NCBI GenBank assembly: GCA_905182985.1
Contig: CAJJDN010000076.1
Coordinates: 115,522-179,521 of the forward strand
Reading direction: 5' to 3'
DNA length: 64,000 nt
Origin: Paramecium sonneborni
Taxonomy: Eukaryota > Ciliophora > Oligohymenophorea > Peniculida > Parameciidae
The translations under genes were made by a program, and so were the position numbers. Each line of letters begins with the position of its first letter. The first letter of the stretch is position 1. The notes beneath the pieces were generated by a model. It ran no database searches and had not been told where the DNA came from. It was given only the letters and a program-made list of their open reading frames with translations. Below are positions 27,358 to 38,741 of the stretch, piece after piece.

Positions 27358-29437
27358 ATGAAAAGTGTGGAGCAGTTATTTCCACAATTTTAGGTTGTTA
27401 ACATAGTACGATAAAATACTTACAAGAAATCAGTGATAGTGAAACGAAGTGGATATCATTATATGCTCAGAATATTCAGTCTTGAAGGAATTCCTAAAGA
27501 TAGAGTTTAATCGATTATTAAAATCTTAAACAAATTATCTAATCATAAGAATCCTCATATTGTGAAATTTTATGAAGCATCGTTTGATCATGATATGACA
27601 TATTTAGGGTAATGATTAATATTTGAATATTAGCATTGTCAGTGAATACTTAGATAAATAATATGAATTTCCTATGAAAGAATCTGATATATGGAATATT
27701 ATCTAAGAGGTATCCAAACATTTACTATTTAGCTATCTTTTGCATTATAATAATATCATCCTAAAAGAGTGCATGGAAAATTATAATTATCAAATTTATT
27801 TTAAAGTAAAGGAAGAACAATTTTGGGTGAGATGAATGTTCTATATTATTTACATAAATAAAACTATCAAGATATCTATTTATTAGCACCTGAATTCATT
27901 AAGTCTTAAATTTATGATTATAAATCAGATATTTGGATGGTTGGATATATGTTATACTAAATGATGTTTAAAGATCCTCCCATTATTGCAAATAATGTTG
28001 ATATTTTACATAAAAAGATTCTCAAAGGCATTCAATTAACATATAATCCAAATTATAGTCTTAACTTAAATAACTTATTAAGATTAATGATGTGTTATGA
28101 TCCTGAACTCAGACCAAATGTTGATTAAATATAATACTTTTGTTAACAATCTTAAACTACAAATGAAGAAATTAATATTAATAAAATATTACCTAAATTC
28201 AAAGTAGATAAAGTTGTATTACATAAAAAAAGAACAGAAAAAAAATAAGAACCTATTCAAAACATTGTTTATTTGAATGAAGATTAATTCAAATAACCTT
28301 ATTTTCCTCCCTCAAAAATTATAAAACAAAAAAGAATCTTTTTATCAAAATAAACAACATCAGTTATGGATTTTGGTCCATCTTAAAAAACAACTTTTTC
28401 TGTCTAGTTACCAAAAGTTCTAAATTATTAATTTAGTAAATTAAAAGTAAAGGAAGCTAGCACAGTTCCAGGTTCTATTGGAAATGCTGAATAATTAGAA
28501 AAGTATATTATTTATTTATTATTTAGATTGTAGAATAAATCTTAAATTAATAAATTAGAATTTGATAATCTTTTTCCATAATCCAAATAAACTTTATAAA
28601 CTCAGAGAAAATCTCCCAATAGAATTTAAATACAATAAGAATTTTAAAATAGATAAAAAAGTTAAAGATTATTTTCATGAACAATTCAAAATTTTTATCT
28701 TATAATTATCAATTTTATTTTTATATGAAGAAGAATTTTCAAAAATAAACTACAGTCCTTAACATCTAATCACACAGATCTGAAAGATCGAATAGTTCAA
28801 ATATCTTTTAAGAGCCTCATTGCAACAGTATTAAGATTTGTAAATTATTGAAAACTTATTAGCTTAATTAGCAAAAAAAAATATTAGATGTGACAAATAC
28901 TCTACTTAAGAAACCTTAATTAGTGAAGCAATTTCCTCTCAACTAAATCAAACCTAAATCAAGCTAAAAAAAATTGATTAACTAAAAAATTAGTTACAAA
29001 AATTAAAATAAAATTTAGAAAACTAATCAAAATAAAAATTAAATCTATGCAATATCATAGATGATACAATTTAAAATTTAATTTAACTTAAAGATTTATT
29101 TTAAATCAAAAAATTAGAAGAACCATGGTAAGAAATTATTCAAATGGAGCAAGATATCTATTTAAATGAAGAAAATATTATTAAATCTATATAAATTTCT
29201 CATTTTAATTAAATTATAATCCAACATTAATTAGGCATACTTTAATTAGACTCCTAATTACAAAAAATACAGCAATAGAATTTTTGGGTGACTTAAATTT
29301 AAACTTTACATGAAACATTTATTTAAAAGAATCATGTGATTTTGCAATTGCTTAAACCAAAAACTTTAAATAACCTACAATAGTCTATCAAAAATAATGG
29401 AGGGAATTTTGGCCATTCTTTTGGGTAGAAATATTGA
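27358..29437 (+). CDS. Pseudokinase with long coiled-coil tail
   Basis: The N-terminal 270 residues follow a protein-kinase fold: GYHYMLRIFSLEGIPKD (VAIK strand region without the usual Lys), HPHIVKFYEASF-like strand 4 (here KNPHIVKFYEASF), VHGKLQLSNLF at the catalytic-loop position, LLAPEF (APE), KSDIWMVGYMLYQMMF and RPNVDQIQ. The catalytic loop has HGK instead of HRD, and no DFG is present (TILGEMN in its place), so phosphotransfer is unlikely. A polar linker leads to a 200-residue Gln/Leu coiled coil ending GHSFGQKY before TGA 29435-29437. Introns of 23-25 nt are clear in the kinase part. Around 28650-28800 the frame changes and needs an unusually long or unclear intron. Confidence 0.75.
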
Positions 29438-29977
29438 TTTAAATGTAGAAAAGATTAGATAACTTTATAATATATAAACTTATTACTCTTATTTTATCAT
29501 TCCTAAAAATGATAATTTAAAATGATTTAAAAACAAAATTAATTTCTTATTGTACTTAAAAATATACCTAATTTTCAATAAATTAGTTCTGAAATAAATT
29601 AAATCTTCATCAAATTCTTGAAATTTTACAATATTAATTTATATTTATAAGATCTTGTCAAGGATTATTTCTACCTTTATCATATATATTATATAATTCA
29701 TTATTATTATAATGTTTATTGTAATTATGAGTGCTATATTTATTTATCTATCTATAGTCAATAACTTGATTAGAATTTAGTCTTTATATTATAAGATTAT
29801 TCCTTAAGATATGATTATAAAATAATTTTGCATAATATCAAAAAAAATAATTATTCAACTATAATAAATATTTATTTTTTATTCTTATTTTAAGGTTTTT
29901 TCTTGGTGTTTTGTGATGCAAAAAAATAAGAATAAAAGAGTTATTTTTGAAGAGAAATAGGAATATAAAAAAATTAA
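29438..29977. other. AT-rich intergenic region
   Basis: No frame with coding composition was seen in this 540-bp stretch. A short ATATAT run lies near 29680. It separates the pseudokinase from the small gene at 29978. Confidence 0.5.
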
Positions 29978-30215
29978 ATGAATAGATTGGAATTTGATTA
30001 ATTTTATTAATGTAAAACTCAGTTCCATAACAATAGTAGAAGATTATGAATTTATCATAATTTTTGATTTCATTATAGAATACATTAGTAAGAAATAGTT
30101 TAGAGATTAGATTTCCAAAATGGACCAAACACATCAAAATGAAGCTAAAAGACTAGATGATTAATTATTAGAATTGAAGTCATTAAAAAAGTAAATAAAA
30201 CATAAAGAATTATGA
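29978..30215 (+). CDS. Small helical protein (about 70 residues)
   Basis: Two exons joined by a 25-nt intron. It begins MNRLEFDQFYQLEDYEF and continues IIEYISKKQFRDQISKM and DQTHQNEAKRLDDQLLELK, ending IKHKEL before TGA 30213-30215. The second half is a charged heptad-like helix. The antisense frame 29859-30137 is also open but is Phe/Ile-rich and looks like a shadow. The family is unknown. Confidence 0.5.
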
Positions 30216-30311
30216 AGTGAATTTTGGATATAAAATTAAATAAAACTATATATAATATAAATGGGAAAGAAAATGAAGATAGAGTTATGAATTATTGTTA
30301 TAAACTTGATA

Positions 30312-31467
30312 TCAAGATCCTCTTTCAATAATTTTAGATCTAACTCTGTCAACTAAGTCTAACTCTTATTTTCTGACTGAGGTGGCCTTTTCGTATTCAG
30401 AAGCAAAATCATTACACATTCTGGTAGCACTGTCAAAGATTTCACCATTTCTTACCTAAAGAAATGAATATAAGATTTACCTTCTTTCCTCTAGCACTAT
30501 CAATAATAGCTGATTATTAATCTTAACAAATATCCATGGTAGTGATATGATCTCTTAATTTATTTTCAGTTCTCTTTAAATTGTTGTAATATTCGACTAA
30601 ATGAACTCTTCTATCATCATACTCTTAAATGGATTAGTCTTCCTCTTCTGAAATCTTTTATAAGTTTGTATACAAATTTTATTCTAAGTTTTATAAAAGT
30701 TATTTAAGTCTTTCAAATACTTCAATATAGCTATTTTTAATAATTATATATACCCTCCATTTTATGTAAGCATTTAAGCAAAGATACTTGAAATTTAACT
30801 CATGATGTTAGTTGTCTTTAATTTGACTGCATCTTAAATCATTCTTAAAGAGATCTCAGACATTTAAGCTAATGAAGCACCTCCTGATTAGAAACTATCT
30901 AAAATTTTCAAACTTTCTTAGATTGATCTTAAGGCATCAATATGGTCTTATTTTTTGGCATTATAATTTTAAGCACCAGCTTATCTAATGGAATCTAAGA
31001 TTTTAATATCAGTATCTGTTGCCTGATATGATAAATTATATTATGTACTTTTTGACTATCTAAATTGTTATCTAATTCAGCATCAGCCTTCTTTTTTGAG
31101 GTTGAACAATTTTCATATTATTCAGTTGCTCTATTTAAGACTTATTCAGCATCTTTAACATCTTTAGTTCTTAATTCTAATTCAGCACTACATTGATTTC
31201 TTTAGTCGGTATATAATTAATCATGTCTGATTTATTCTGAATCAATAGAGGCTCTTAAGCTATCTAAAAAGTTGACTGCTGTATCAACAGAACCACCTGA
31301 AGATAATTTGCTTTCTAATTCAGTCAAGATGCTAACCAAAGATGGCTTACTTTTGCCAATAATTGGATATCTATGATTAATATTTATAGAACTCACTTAT
31401 GGATAAGATCACCAGCAAAGGCATTTCCTGCTAATAATAACACTAATGTCACTGCAATTACTTTCAT
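30312..31467 (-). CDS. Trichocyst matrix protein-like secreted protein
   Basis: The signal peptide MKVIAVTLVLLLAGNAFAG is followed by a short propeptide-like stretch and then alternating helical coiled-coil segments rich in Ser, Asp, Gln and Ala: SLVSILTELESKLSSGGSV, RNQCSAELELRTKDVKDAEQ, LDSIRQAGAQ and SGGASLAQMSEISLRMIQDA. The end is KQELDLVDRVRSKIIERGS. Introns of about 26 nt lie after IHK and within the central part. This layout matches the trichocyst matrix/tmp-like secretory family, although the cysteines (NQCSAEL, ENCSTS) are unusual for the core TMPs. Tandem with, and 55 bp downstream of, the USP gene. Confidence 0.75.
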
Positions 31468-31521
31468 TATTATAATTAAAATAAAAACGGATTATATTAT
31501 TAACTACTTATAAATATATAA

Positions 31522-32970
31522 TCATAGAAGTTATTAATAAAATAAAATATATCCTTATTGTTACAGTACATCAATGTTATTAACTTATTTTATTTTTTGA
31601 TCATTAAAAAGCCACCATTTATTCTATCTCTTACAATATGAATAATAATGGCCTTATTCTAAAGATCCAGAATGGACAATAACTCCGACTAAACTGTATT
31701 TAGTTCCACAAAAAGTCGATTCTACTGAAAATTTAACATGTTGAATGATTTTGTTTGATTTTGGAAAAAATTTGAATCTTTTTAAATGAAGAATAAGATA
31801 TTAAGGTAATTTAGTTATTCTTGTTTTTTTTATAGCAGTTTTTTTTTTATGACAACTATCACATTTATAATCTTAGATTAATTCATCTTTTAGAAATTCA
31901 TCTAAAGATTAATGAATAGAATTAATTTTAGTTAAAGCTAAAGATAAAGTCAAAAAATCTTCAATAATTGATGATTTATGTTAACAATTTTTGCAAATAA
32001 TTTCACTAATTAACTTTCCCTAAAGATATTTTTCAATTATGTTTGGTAATTTAGATTATGATTATGTTTATTTTCTATTAAAATTATTAATTTCATCATC
32101 AAAACTAGACATCAAAAACAACAAAAATTCTAATGCATCATGTTACTATTTTGGATTAAATTTTTTAGTAATTGTATTTCTTAATGAATTAATTTTGATA
32201 TAATCGTATTAAGTATCTTTAAGTTATCTAAGAAGTTCTTAATAATTTTTACACAATGTCATCATTTAAGAGTGTTATCTATTGATGGAATTTAATATGA
32301 AATTATTAAGTTCTTAAATACTCATCATACATTATAGAGTTGAATGCATGTAACAAAAGTATAATTCATTTTTCAAACCTTTGACTGGAATTTCAGGATT
32401 GATATCATATTAAGATAAACTTGAAATAATGCTGATTTCAACTGATTTTGCTCTGTCTGTTGTAGAACTTGCATTTGAAGTAGGAGATGGAGGAATTTTT
32501 TCATCCAGTATTTCAGGACCACCACTATACTCTTCAAGAAGGAACTTCCAAACTGTTTCATTTACAACAAAGAAACCTACATTCCTTACTTAATTTCTAT
32601 TCTATAGTAAATCTGTATTGTCTATTGGACCAGGTAATGTGCTTGAATTATCATATAAGTATGTTGTATATTTTTATGCCCAAGTCCCATTTAATCTATA
32701 CCAATCAGAATCGTTATTCTTTTTTAAATCAACCAATCTCTTTATTAATTGACATTCCAATTCTCTACGACAGTTTCCTTAAGCATTTCTGAATTAATTT
32801 TATAATTTGAGTATTTAAGGAACTTCATGAGAATATGATGGACTCTTCTTCTATGGAAACTAGGGTACATGCTAATTTATTGAGCTGCTTTTGTTATACA
32901 CTATATTACATTACTTATCTTCTTCATTCAAGTTTTCACTATTATTATCTGTGTCTTTAAATTATTGCAT
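31522..32970 (-). CDS. DUSP-USP ubiquitin carboxyl-terminal hydrolase
   Basis: A deubiquitinase of the USP4/11/15 arrangement. The acidic N-terminus (MQQFKDTDNNSENLNEEDK) leads to a DUSP domain (DWYRLNGTWAQKY, LPGPIDNTDLL, VNETVWKFLLEEYSGG), then the USP catalytic domain. The Cys box is GLKNELYFCYMHSTLQ with the catalytic Cys present. Zinc ribbon cysteines appear as ICKNCQHK and CDSCHKKK, and LPQYLILHLKRFKF marks the fingers/palm. The His box is GHYYSYCKR, followed by NKWWLFND and GYILFYQ near the stop. About 475 residues with few or no introns. Substrate and location are unknown. Confidence 0.93.
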
Positions 32971-33316
32971 TTTACAAATTAATTAAAAACAATATAATAT
33001 CAAACAAAATCAAACCTGTTAATAAATATCTAAATATTATACATTTTATCATAAGTTTCTATAAGTAAATATTTGTTTCTTAAACTCTTCCTTTATTTAA
33101 ACTTTCGTATTTTCTTTTTGAATTTATGAAAAGGCTTTTTTAATTTATCTTCAATATTTTAATATTTGCTAATGTCTATGTAGAATTATTCACAAATGTT
33201 AAGACTATTTATTTTTGCAATTAATTATTTATAATAAATTTTATGTTATTATTAGTTAATAGAAAATTATATATATATATATAATTAATTAAAAGGCAAT
33301 CACATTGTTAACAAAA
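32971..33316. other. AT-rich intergenic region
   Basis: No coding frame was recognised. A TATATATATA run lies near 33270-33284. It probably includes the USP promoter and the 3' UTR of the next minus-strand gene. Confidence 0.5.
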
Positions 33317-33819
33317 TCAAATTAAGTTGTTGAAATAACTAAAAAAAATAAACTTCAAAAATATTTATAATTAATTATTAGAACTTATTTTATCCTTAAA
33401 AATTATTTAAATTCTTTTTTGATCAATAAATAATTTAAAATGAATTATTGGTATTTTCTTGGAGATTGGTAGTTTGTAAACATATATGCAATTCTTTAAA
33501 TAACTCTTAGTCTTATAAGCATACTCTTCAGACATATCTTAAATATTTAAGATTAAATTCAGAATTAATCAAAGTTTTATAATTACCTTTGCCAATAAAT
33601 TCCATTCTAGGAGTGAAAGAATAAAGATCATAAGTAATAAACAAAGTATAATCTCTTTTGCGATCTTGCATAATTTCTTTAACTGGTTTTTCCCTAATTT
33701 CATAATTATAACTTAATCTTCTTTTTCTACAGAATTGGTTTAGACAATGGTAAATTAAGCCTAAATTCAGAGGAATCCCCAATTAAAGTATAAAGTATAT
33801 ATTTATTTATTTAACTCAT
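33317..33819 (-). CDS. Hypothetical small protein with over-long intron
   Basis: Proposed start MSQINKYILYTLIGDSSEF, then LPLSKPILQKKKIK, EIMQDRKRDYTLFITYDLY and SFTPRMEFIGK, followed after a 49-nt GT...AG insert (33538-33586) by MSEEYAYKTKSYLKNCIYVY and PISKKIPIIHFKL. The reading frame and composition on both sides are convincing, but the 49-nt insert is longer than normal introns here, and a 19-nt intron may lie in the N-terminal part. An alternative start is MGIPLNLGLIYHCL. The 3' limit (TGA 33317-33319) is uncertain. The family is unknown. It is back to back with the gene at 33827. Confidence 0.5.
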
Positions 33820-33826
33820 ATAAATG

Positions 33827-34707
33827 AGATAGGAGGAATATTTATAAACTGGAAAGTCTTTTACCATCTGGATCAGATGAAATGAGAATTATGTATCATA
33901 TTTAGTTTAGGTTGCATTTAAAAAAGTGGCAAAAAGGATTATAATAAATCTCATTATACGTTCATCTAGAAATGCTGCTCTTGGTTGTATAGAATGCTTA
34001 AAAATAATTAAATAAGAATAATAAATTTATTAGACAACTAACAAATTGCTTTAGGATGATAGATAATCATGTGTTATTAAGGATTAATAACTATAATCTA
34101 AAATAAAACCATATGAATTATTTAGATAACTTATTAAATTCAATAAATATTTAAATGAAATACATGATTTTAATAATTTACCAAATGTTAAAGTTATAAA
34201 TTCTTAATTAAATAAATAAGATATTAAACTTGAAGTATTTAAATATGTTGAAGTTAATGGTGACTATATAGATATATATAATAATATTGATTTATTTGGA
34301 GGTTATGCAACTATAAGATTTGAAATTAATTAATGGTAAGTTTTAAAACAAACTAAACTTGATTATGTATATGTTGCACTTAATGAGGTGCATTCTATTT
34401 AAAAAATATAGTCAAAAATTAAATTAAAATTATTGGAGTTATGTTATATGGCTCAACTAAAAGAGAATCAACAATCTGTTTTAAAATCATAGAAGGAATT
34501 ATTGGTGAATTTTTTTTAGTTTCCACTGAAGATTTTGAAAAATCTAAATGTGAATTAGCAAAAGCGGATGAAATTGCAGAATTCATTTCAGCCATAGTTT
34601 ATGCTGGCTGTAAAAAATACTAAGTATACAAATAGTCTTTCATTCTCTTAGGAAGCAATGTTACTGTTAATGATTTATCTAAACTTATATCTAAATATCA
34701 ATTATGA
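33827..34707 (+). CDS. Hypothetical protein, exon structure unresolved
   Basis: Two strong coding blocks lie on the same strand in different frames. Block one (about 33930-34340) reads SRNAALGCIECLKIIKQEQQ ... EVNGDYIDIYNNIDLFGGYA. Block two (34441-34707) reads GSTKRESTICFKIIEGI ... ADEIAEFISAIVYAGCKKY and ends VNDLSKLISKYQL before TGA. The junction near 34340-34440 cannot be closed with an ordinary mini-intron, and a TGA at 33878-33880 interrupts the proposed N-terminus MRQEEYLQTGKSF. It may contain unseen introns, a retained IES or a base error. The family is unknown. Confidence 0.5.
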
Positions 34708-34726
34708 TTATTCTATATCTTATTAT

Positions 34727-36203
34727 TCATTAATTTGTTAAATAGAATTGCATCTCGTCATAATCATCTTAACTATTAAACTTTATAACCACACTCTCCT
34801 TCGAATTGTACATAAATCCAGGAGTTACCTACTTTAATTCTGCCACTAATGCTTATTTAGGTTTCAAGATCAATTTTGTATGTTCCAATACAAATTTTAT
34901 CGCAGCCTAATATTATTTACATATTACTTTTTAATTAGGAATTGTCATATCTTCACTATCATATAATAATATATTTCTATCTATTGAAACTATTGCTAAA
35001 CAATTTTACCACTTAGTTAGTACTGATCCAATATCTCTCTATAATCTAGAAAAAAATTTCAAAATAAAAGGATTTGATTATGGTAATGTCGGTTTCACTA
35101 GTGATAAAGGAAATTAAGTTAAATAATATTTTATTTAAGGGAATCCTATTTCTTGAGATTTTAAAACATCCTTAATATATCCCACATCCTTAAATATTAT
35201 TTAACTGCTTTCCTCTATTGAATTATACTCTTTAAATTTTTGTAGTACCAACTACACTTAAGCACTTGGAGTTGTACCTGAATATGTTTCATGAAATTTT
35301 TCCAAATAATATCTCATTCCTACTGAAATTATTTCTAATCTTTAAGATTCTTATTTAATAATTTCATTATAATATGCAATTATATCTTCTCCTAATTGAG
35401 CTAATTAAATAATTTATTAATGCATAACATGCTTAAACTTTCTTTCTTAATTGAAAAGATCTTTAGACCTTTTTTTATGATTACCTCCATTACTCATCAT
35501 TTCATTATATAATTTATAAAATTTCTTGCTTCTTTCATTAAGAATAGCAAGCTATTCTCTTGCTGATTTTCTTTTTGTTTTAATTTTTGCAACAATTGCA
35601 TTAATATTACTAGAATAAGCATTAATATTTGTTTCGAATTTTTCTTTTATCATTTTTTCCATATTTGTAATTAAAATCTAAAGTGATTTGCCTTATGACT
35701 AATGTAATTAATTGAGATGTTCTAATGAAGCTGAAAATTTAGGATAGATGACTTGATCTTAATCTTTAAAGATAGAGAGAAATGAAGGATTTTTATGAGT
35801 TAATAATTTAACATTATTTTATTCTAAGGTAATACGTTCTTTTAAAAAAGATATAATTGATTAGAGACTACGATCAGAGATTAGAACTCTTAAGTCTAGC
35901 TGTTCTATGACAGTATCAGAACAAAGTAAATGTTATTTTGCATTAGTAAGTATAAATTCTTCAGATGTTTTGAATTATAGAAATCCTTCACTTTTTCTAT
36001 TAATACTCATTTCACGAAAGATCTTTTTTAATTTAGTAATTATATAATACATTGCCTTTTAATTCTGGATTAATAGGTTTTTATGGTGGTGGAAGAGGAT
36101 TTTATGGTGGGATATGATTTTCCAGATTTTGTTATGTAATGAGGTCTCTATCAATATCTCGTATTGATTCAAATTAACCATCAGGGTTGTTATAAGTTTG
36201 CAT
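34727..36203 (-). CDS. F-BAR/PH-like coiled protein
   Basis: About 480 residues with one 27-nt intron. The Pro-rich N-terminus (NHIPPQNPLPPPQKPINP) precedes a long helical region. It starts with an F-BAR-like pattern (LISDRSLQSIISFLKERITLEQ...VKLL) and continues through charged helices (EKMIKEKFETNINAYSSNI, KRKSAREQLAILNERSKKFY). A C-terminal module contains WQNCLAIVSIDRNILLYDSE, reminiscent of a PH-domain core, and ends QDDYDEMQFYLTN. If correct it would bind and bend membranes. The domain call is by pattern only and could be wrong; the coding call is firm. It converges with the preceding plus gene, 19 bp between stops. Confidence 0.6.
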
Positions 36204-36376
36204 ACAAAAATTCCCTTATAAATTAAAATTAATATTAAAATAAATTCAATAAGGGGGAGGAGAGGAGATTTTTGCATATTCTATAATAAAGTTTAAATAT
36301 TCCTTTGAATTGATGTTGTAAAAGGTATGTTGTATGTAAATAATATATTTTTTGAATATTAAATTAAAATGGCTTG

Positions 36377-38047
36377 TCATTTTTTCTAAGGTTTTTCAAC
36401 TTTTCTTTTATTTTTTCTTTTCTTGTCTTATAAATATATAATGATTGTATTACTGTCATCATCTTCATCATTTTAATTATTGAGCTAATAAGCTAAAGTT
36501 TCTTTGATAAGTGGTCTTTGGATATCAATAGGTTTATCAATAATCTTGGCATTAGCATTAACTATTTAATCATTAATAGTTAATTATAAATGGACTGGAG
36601 GACGTAAAGCCTCCTGCAATTATGAGGACGATGAATACAAGAGTAAATAACTTGATAATTAAATAGTCTTCAATACTTCCTATTTTACTAAAATACATAT
36701 ATTCCAATAAGATCTCCATATTTTTTAAATTCCTAATACACATTAAAAGCAAGCACATCTTTATCAAATTCAACTTAAACTTCAAAATTTCTTAACAACT
36801 CTTAAACAGGTCGTTATTTTTTAGCCATTACTAATAGTGGTATGCCCTTTACATGTAAACAGGGCCTCAAGTTTACTAAAAATTGCGCACTATTTTCATC
36901 TTAAAATTATAATTCCAAAAATTGCATCTTATCTAAAGTGTCTTAATATTTAATATAAATAATAACTCCAAATATGATTGATAGGAGCATTCTATTTATG
37001 ATGTTATACAATCTCTTAAATCACTTCATTCTCATTAACTTCTTAAGGAATCGAAAATATATAAACAGTATGCTTATCTGTAGAAACTTATTATGGTTTT
37101 ATTGGTTGCACACTTTCCTTATTGGATTCTCTCGATGAACTTTATGATGAATGTCTATTTTTCTTTGTTTTCTTCATCTTCCTTGGCTCACTCGAAGAAG
37201 ATGGAGATCTTCTCTTAATTCCTTGCCATACTTATTTATTATCAATTCTTTTGTTTTTCTTCTTCTTACTCGTACTTCTACTCTTGTATCTCCTTGAAGA
37301 ATCACTACTGTCACTTCTACCTTTTGATTATTGCTAAAATTATATTAAAATTAAAACATTTCTTCTTAAAGAACGTTCTAAGTGCTCTTTGTCTAACATT
37401 TTCTTGTTTTCTAAATAATTCTTGAATGCATCACTTAACTCAACAGTCTCTTTTTATCTTCCTATATGAATAACATCCAAAAAACCAATTACCATTCCTT
37501 CCAAAATTGAAATGCTTTTTTCCAATATATACTAATTTAGCATTATCATCATTAGTCATTCCTATAGCTACATCACAAAATGATCCTTACTAATTAAACA
37601 TTTAGACAATTTCACATGATCCAGCCAAATTAACTAAATATTACAATACATACCTTTCCTTTTAATAAAACTTAAGAATTCATTATCACTCATACCATTC
37701 ATGTGTACATGACGAACATAAAAATGCACTTTGAATTCACTATTAGATAAATAACGCTTTCCAATTTTATTCTCAAAAGATGATGATGGAGATGAATCAT
37801 TTGAAGAGGTACGCTTCTTAGTTGAAGTCTTATGAACAGGATCATTTCGACTTTCTTCAGGATACTAAGCTACGTTACCTCCCTCCTCTTTTGTTTCTCC
37901 TTTTATACCATCATCTTATTGTTGTTACTGCTATATCATATTAATTATTTAAATATTAATGTTAAATATTTTATTGTTTAAACCATCTACTTCTTCATCA
38001 TTTTATATTTTATATTATAATATGTTTACATAACCATAATTAGACAT
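36377..38047 (-). CDS. RS-rich, RRM-like nuclear RNA-binding protein
   Basis: The N-terminus is Gln/Asn-rich (MIQQQQQQDDGIKG) and Ser-rich. A first folded region follows (KVHFYVRHVHMNGMSDNEF ... MTNDDNAKLVYIGKKHF), then an Arg-Ser/Lys tract (SDSSRRYKSRSTSKKKK, RRSPSSSSEPRKMKKTKK). A second RRM-like region contains HTVYIFSIPQEVNENE and VNLRPCLHVKGIPLL. The C-terminus is acidic then basic (DEDDDSNT...KKRKNKRKVEKPQKK). Overall it resembles U2AF-type splicing factors, but no canonical RNP1 octamer was found, so that identity is tentative. Introns of 20 nt and others are needed; two 3' junctions are unresolved. Its proposed start overlaps the UBTD gene start by about 26 bp on the other strand. Confidence 0.6.
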
Positions 38048-38721
38048 TACCCATCCTCATAATATTAATCATTACTATAGTAAATTTTTTCAATATCATA
38101 CAAATACTTTTATTGCTTAAGGTTTTAAAAGAACCAACTAATATCAATCCTTAATTACAGAACAACAACTTTTATAAAAAAGAAATGAATTTTGGGGTAA
38201 TTCTTCATTTAATATTAAGAAACTCGAATTGAAGGGAATTAAGATATATGGTAAATACTCAGAGATGTATTAAATATGGATGAAGGCAATTTTATATATA
38301 ATAAATAGAAAATGCTTAAATTACTCTAAAAGAAGCTAATATCATTATGCCTGATAATAATATTTAATTAATCTATGATATGTTTGGCAACAGATACGCT
38401 ATTCCAATCTTTGTTATCAATTTACCTGTATCCTATATCTAAAATGAAAATTACAATTAAAATTATGAGGAAAAGATTCTTACTGTAATGGATTACACAT
38501 ATTATTATTAGTTTAAAATTAGGAGTGCAAGATGGGAAGATGATTTACATGTTACTTATAACAATACAAATAAGATTGATTTATTGATTAACGAATTAAA
38601 GATTAAAGAAAATTTGTAAAATGTTAGATTGTTTCTAAATGGTTAAGAAATGATGAAGGATTAAGTTTTTGGATATTATAATATTAATAATGAGTCTATT
38701 GTACAAGCATTCCTATTTTGA
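38022..38721 (+). CDS. UBTD1/2-type ubiquitin-domain protein
   Basis: After KRNEFWETRIEGNQDIW (a 23-nt intron sits between FW and ET), which matches the UBTD pattern RDEFWDT...G.KEIW, comes a further intron of 35 nt. Then ITLKEANIIMPDNNIQLIYD and MFGNRYAIPIFVINLPV follow, corresponding to [31 protein letters not shown]. The C-terminal part is a ubiquitin-like fold (KIRSARWEDDLHVTY ... NVRLFLNGQEMMKDQVFGYY) ending SIVQAFLF before TGA 38719-38721. UBTD proteins bind E2 enzymes. The in-frame ATG at 38022 overlaps the opposite gene's start, so the true start may be further in. The 3' part recurs at 39451-39880 by assembly. Confidence 0.8.
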
Positions 38722-38741
38722 TTAATAAAATATAATTTATA

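Larger units (their letters stand above)
25167..27553. repeat. Duplicated 1.19-kb block around a single N
   Basis: 25167-26359 and 26361-27553 read the same (shift 1194) with one N at 26360. The block contains the 5' part of the Ser/Thr/Lys-rich gene, the divergent promoter and the 5' part of the pseudokinase. One copy of each gene is truncated at the N, indicating unmerged overlapping contigs. Confidence 0.9.

Noticed and set aside
29859..30137. Minus-strand 92-codon ORF
   Set aside because: Hydrophobic AT-rich shadow of the small plus-strand gene at 29978-30215.
32487..32792. Plus-strand 101-codon ORF
   Set aside because: Antisense to the DUSP domain of the USP gene.
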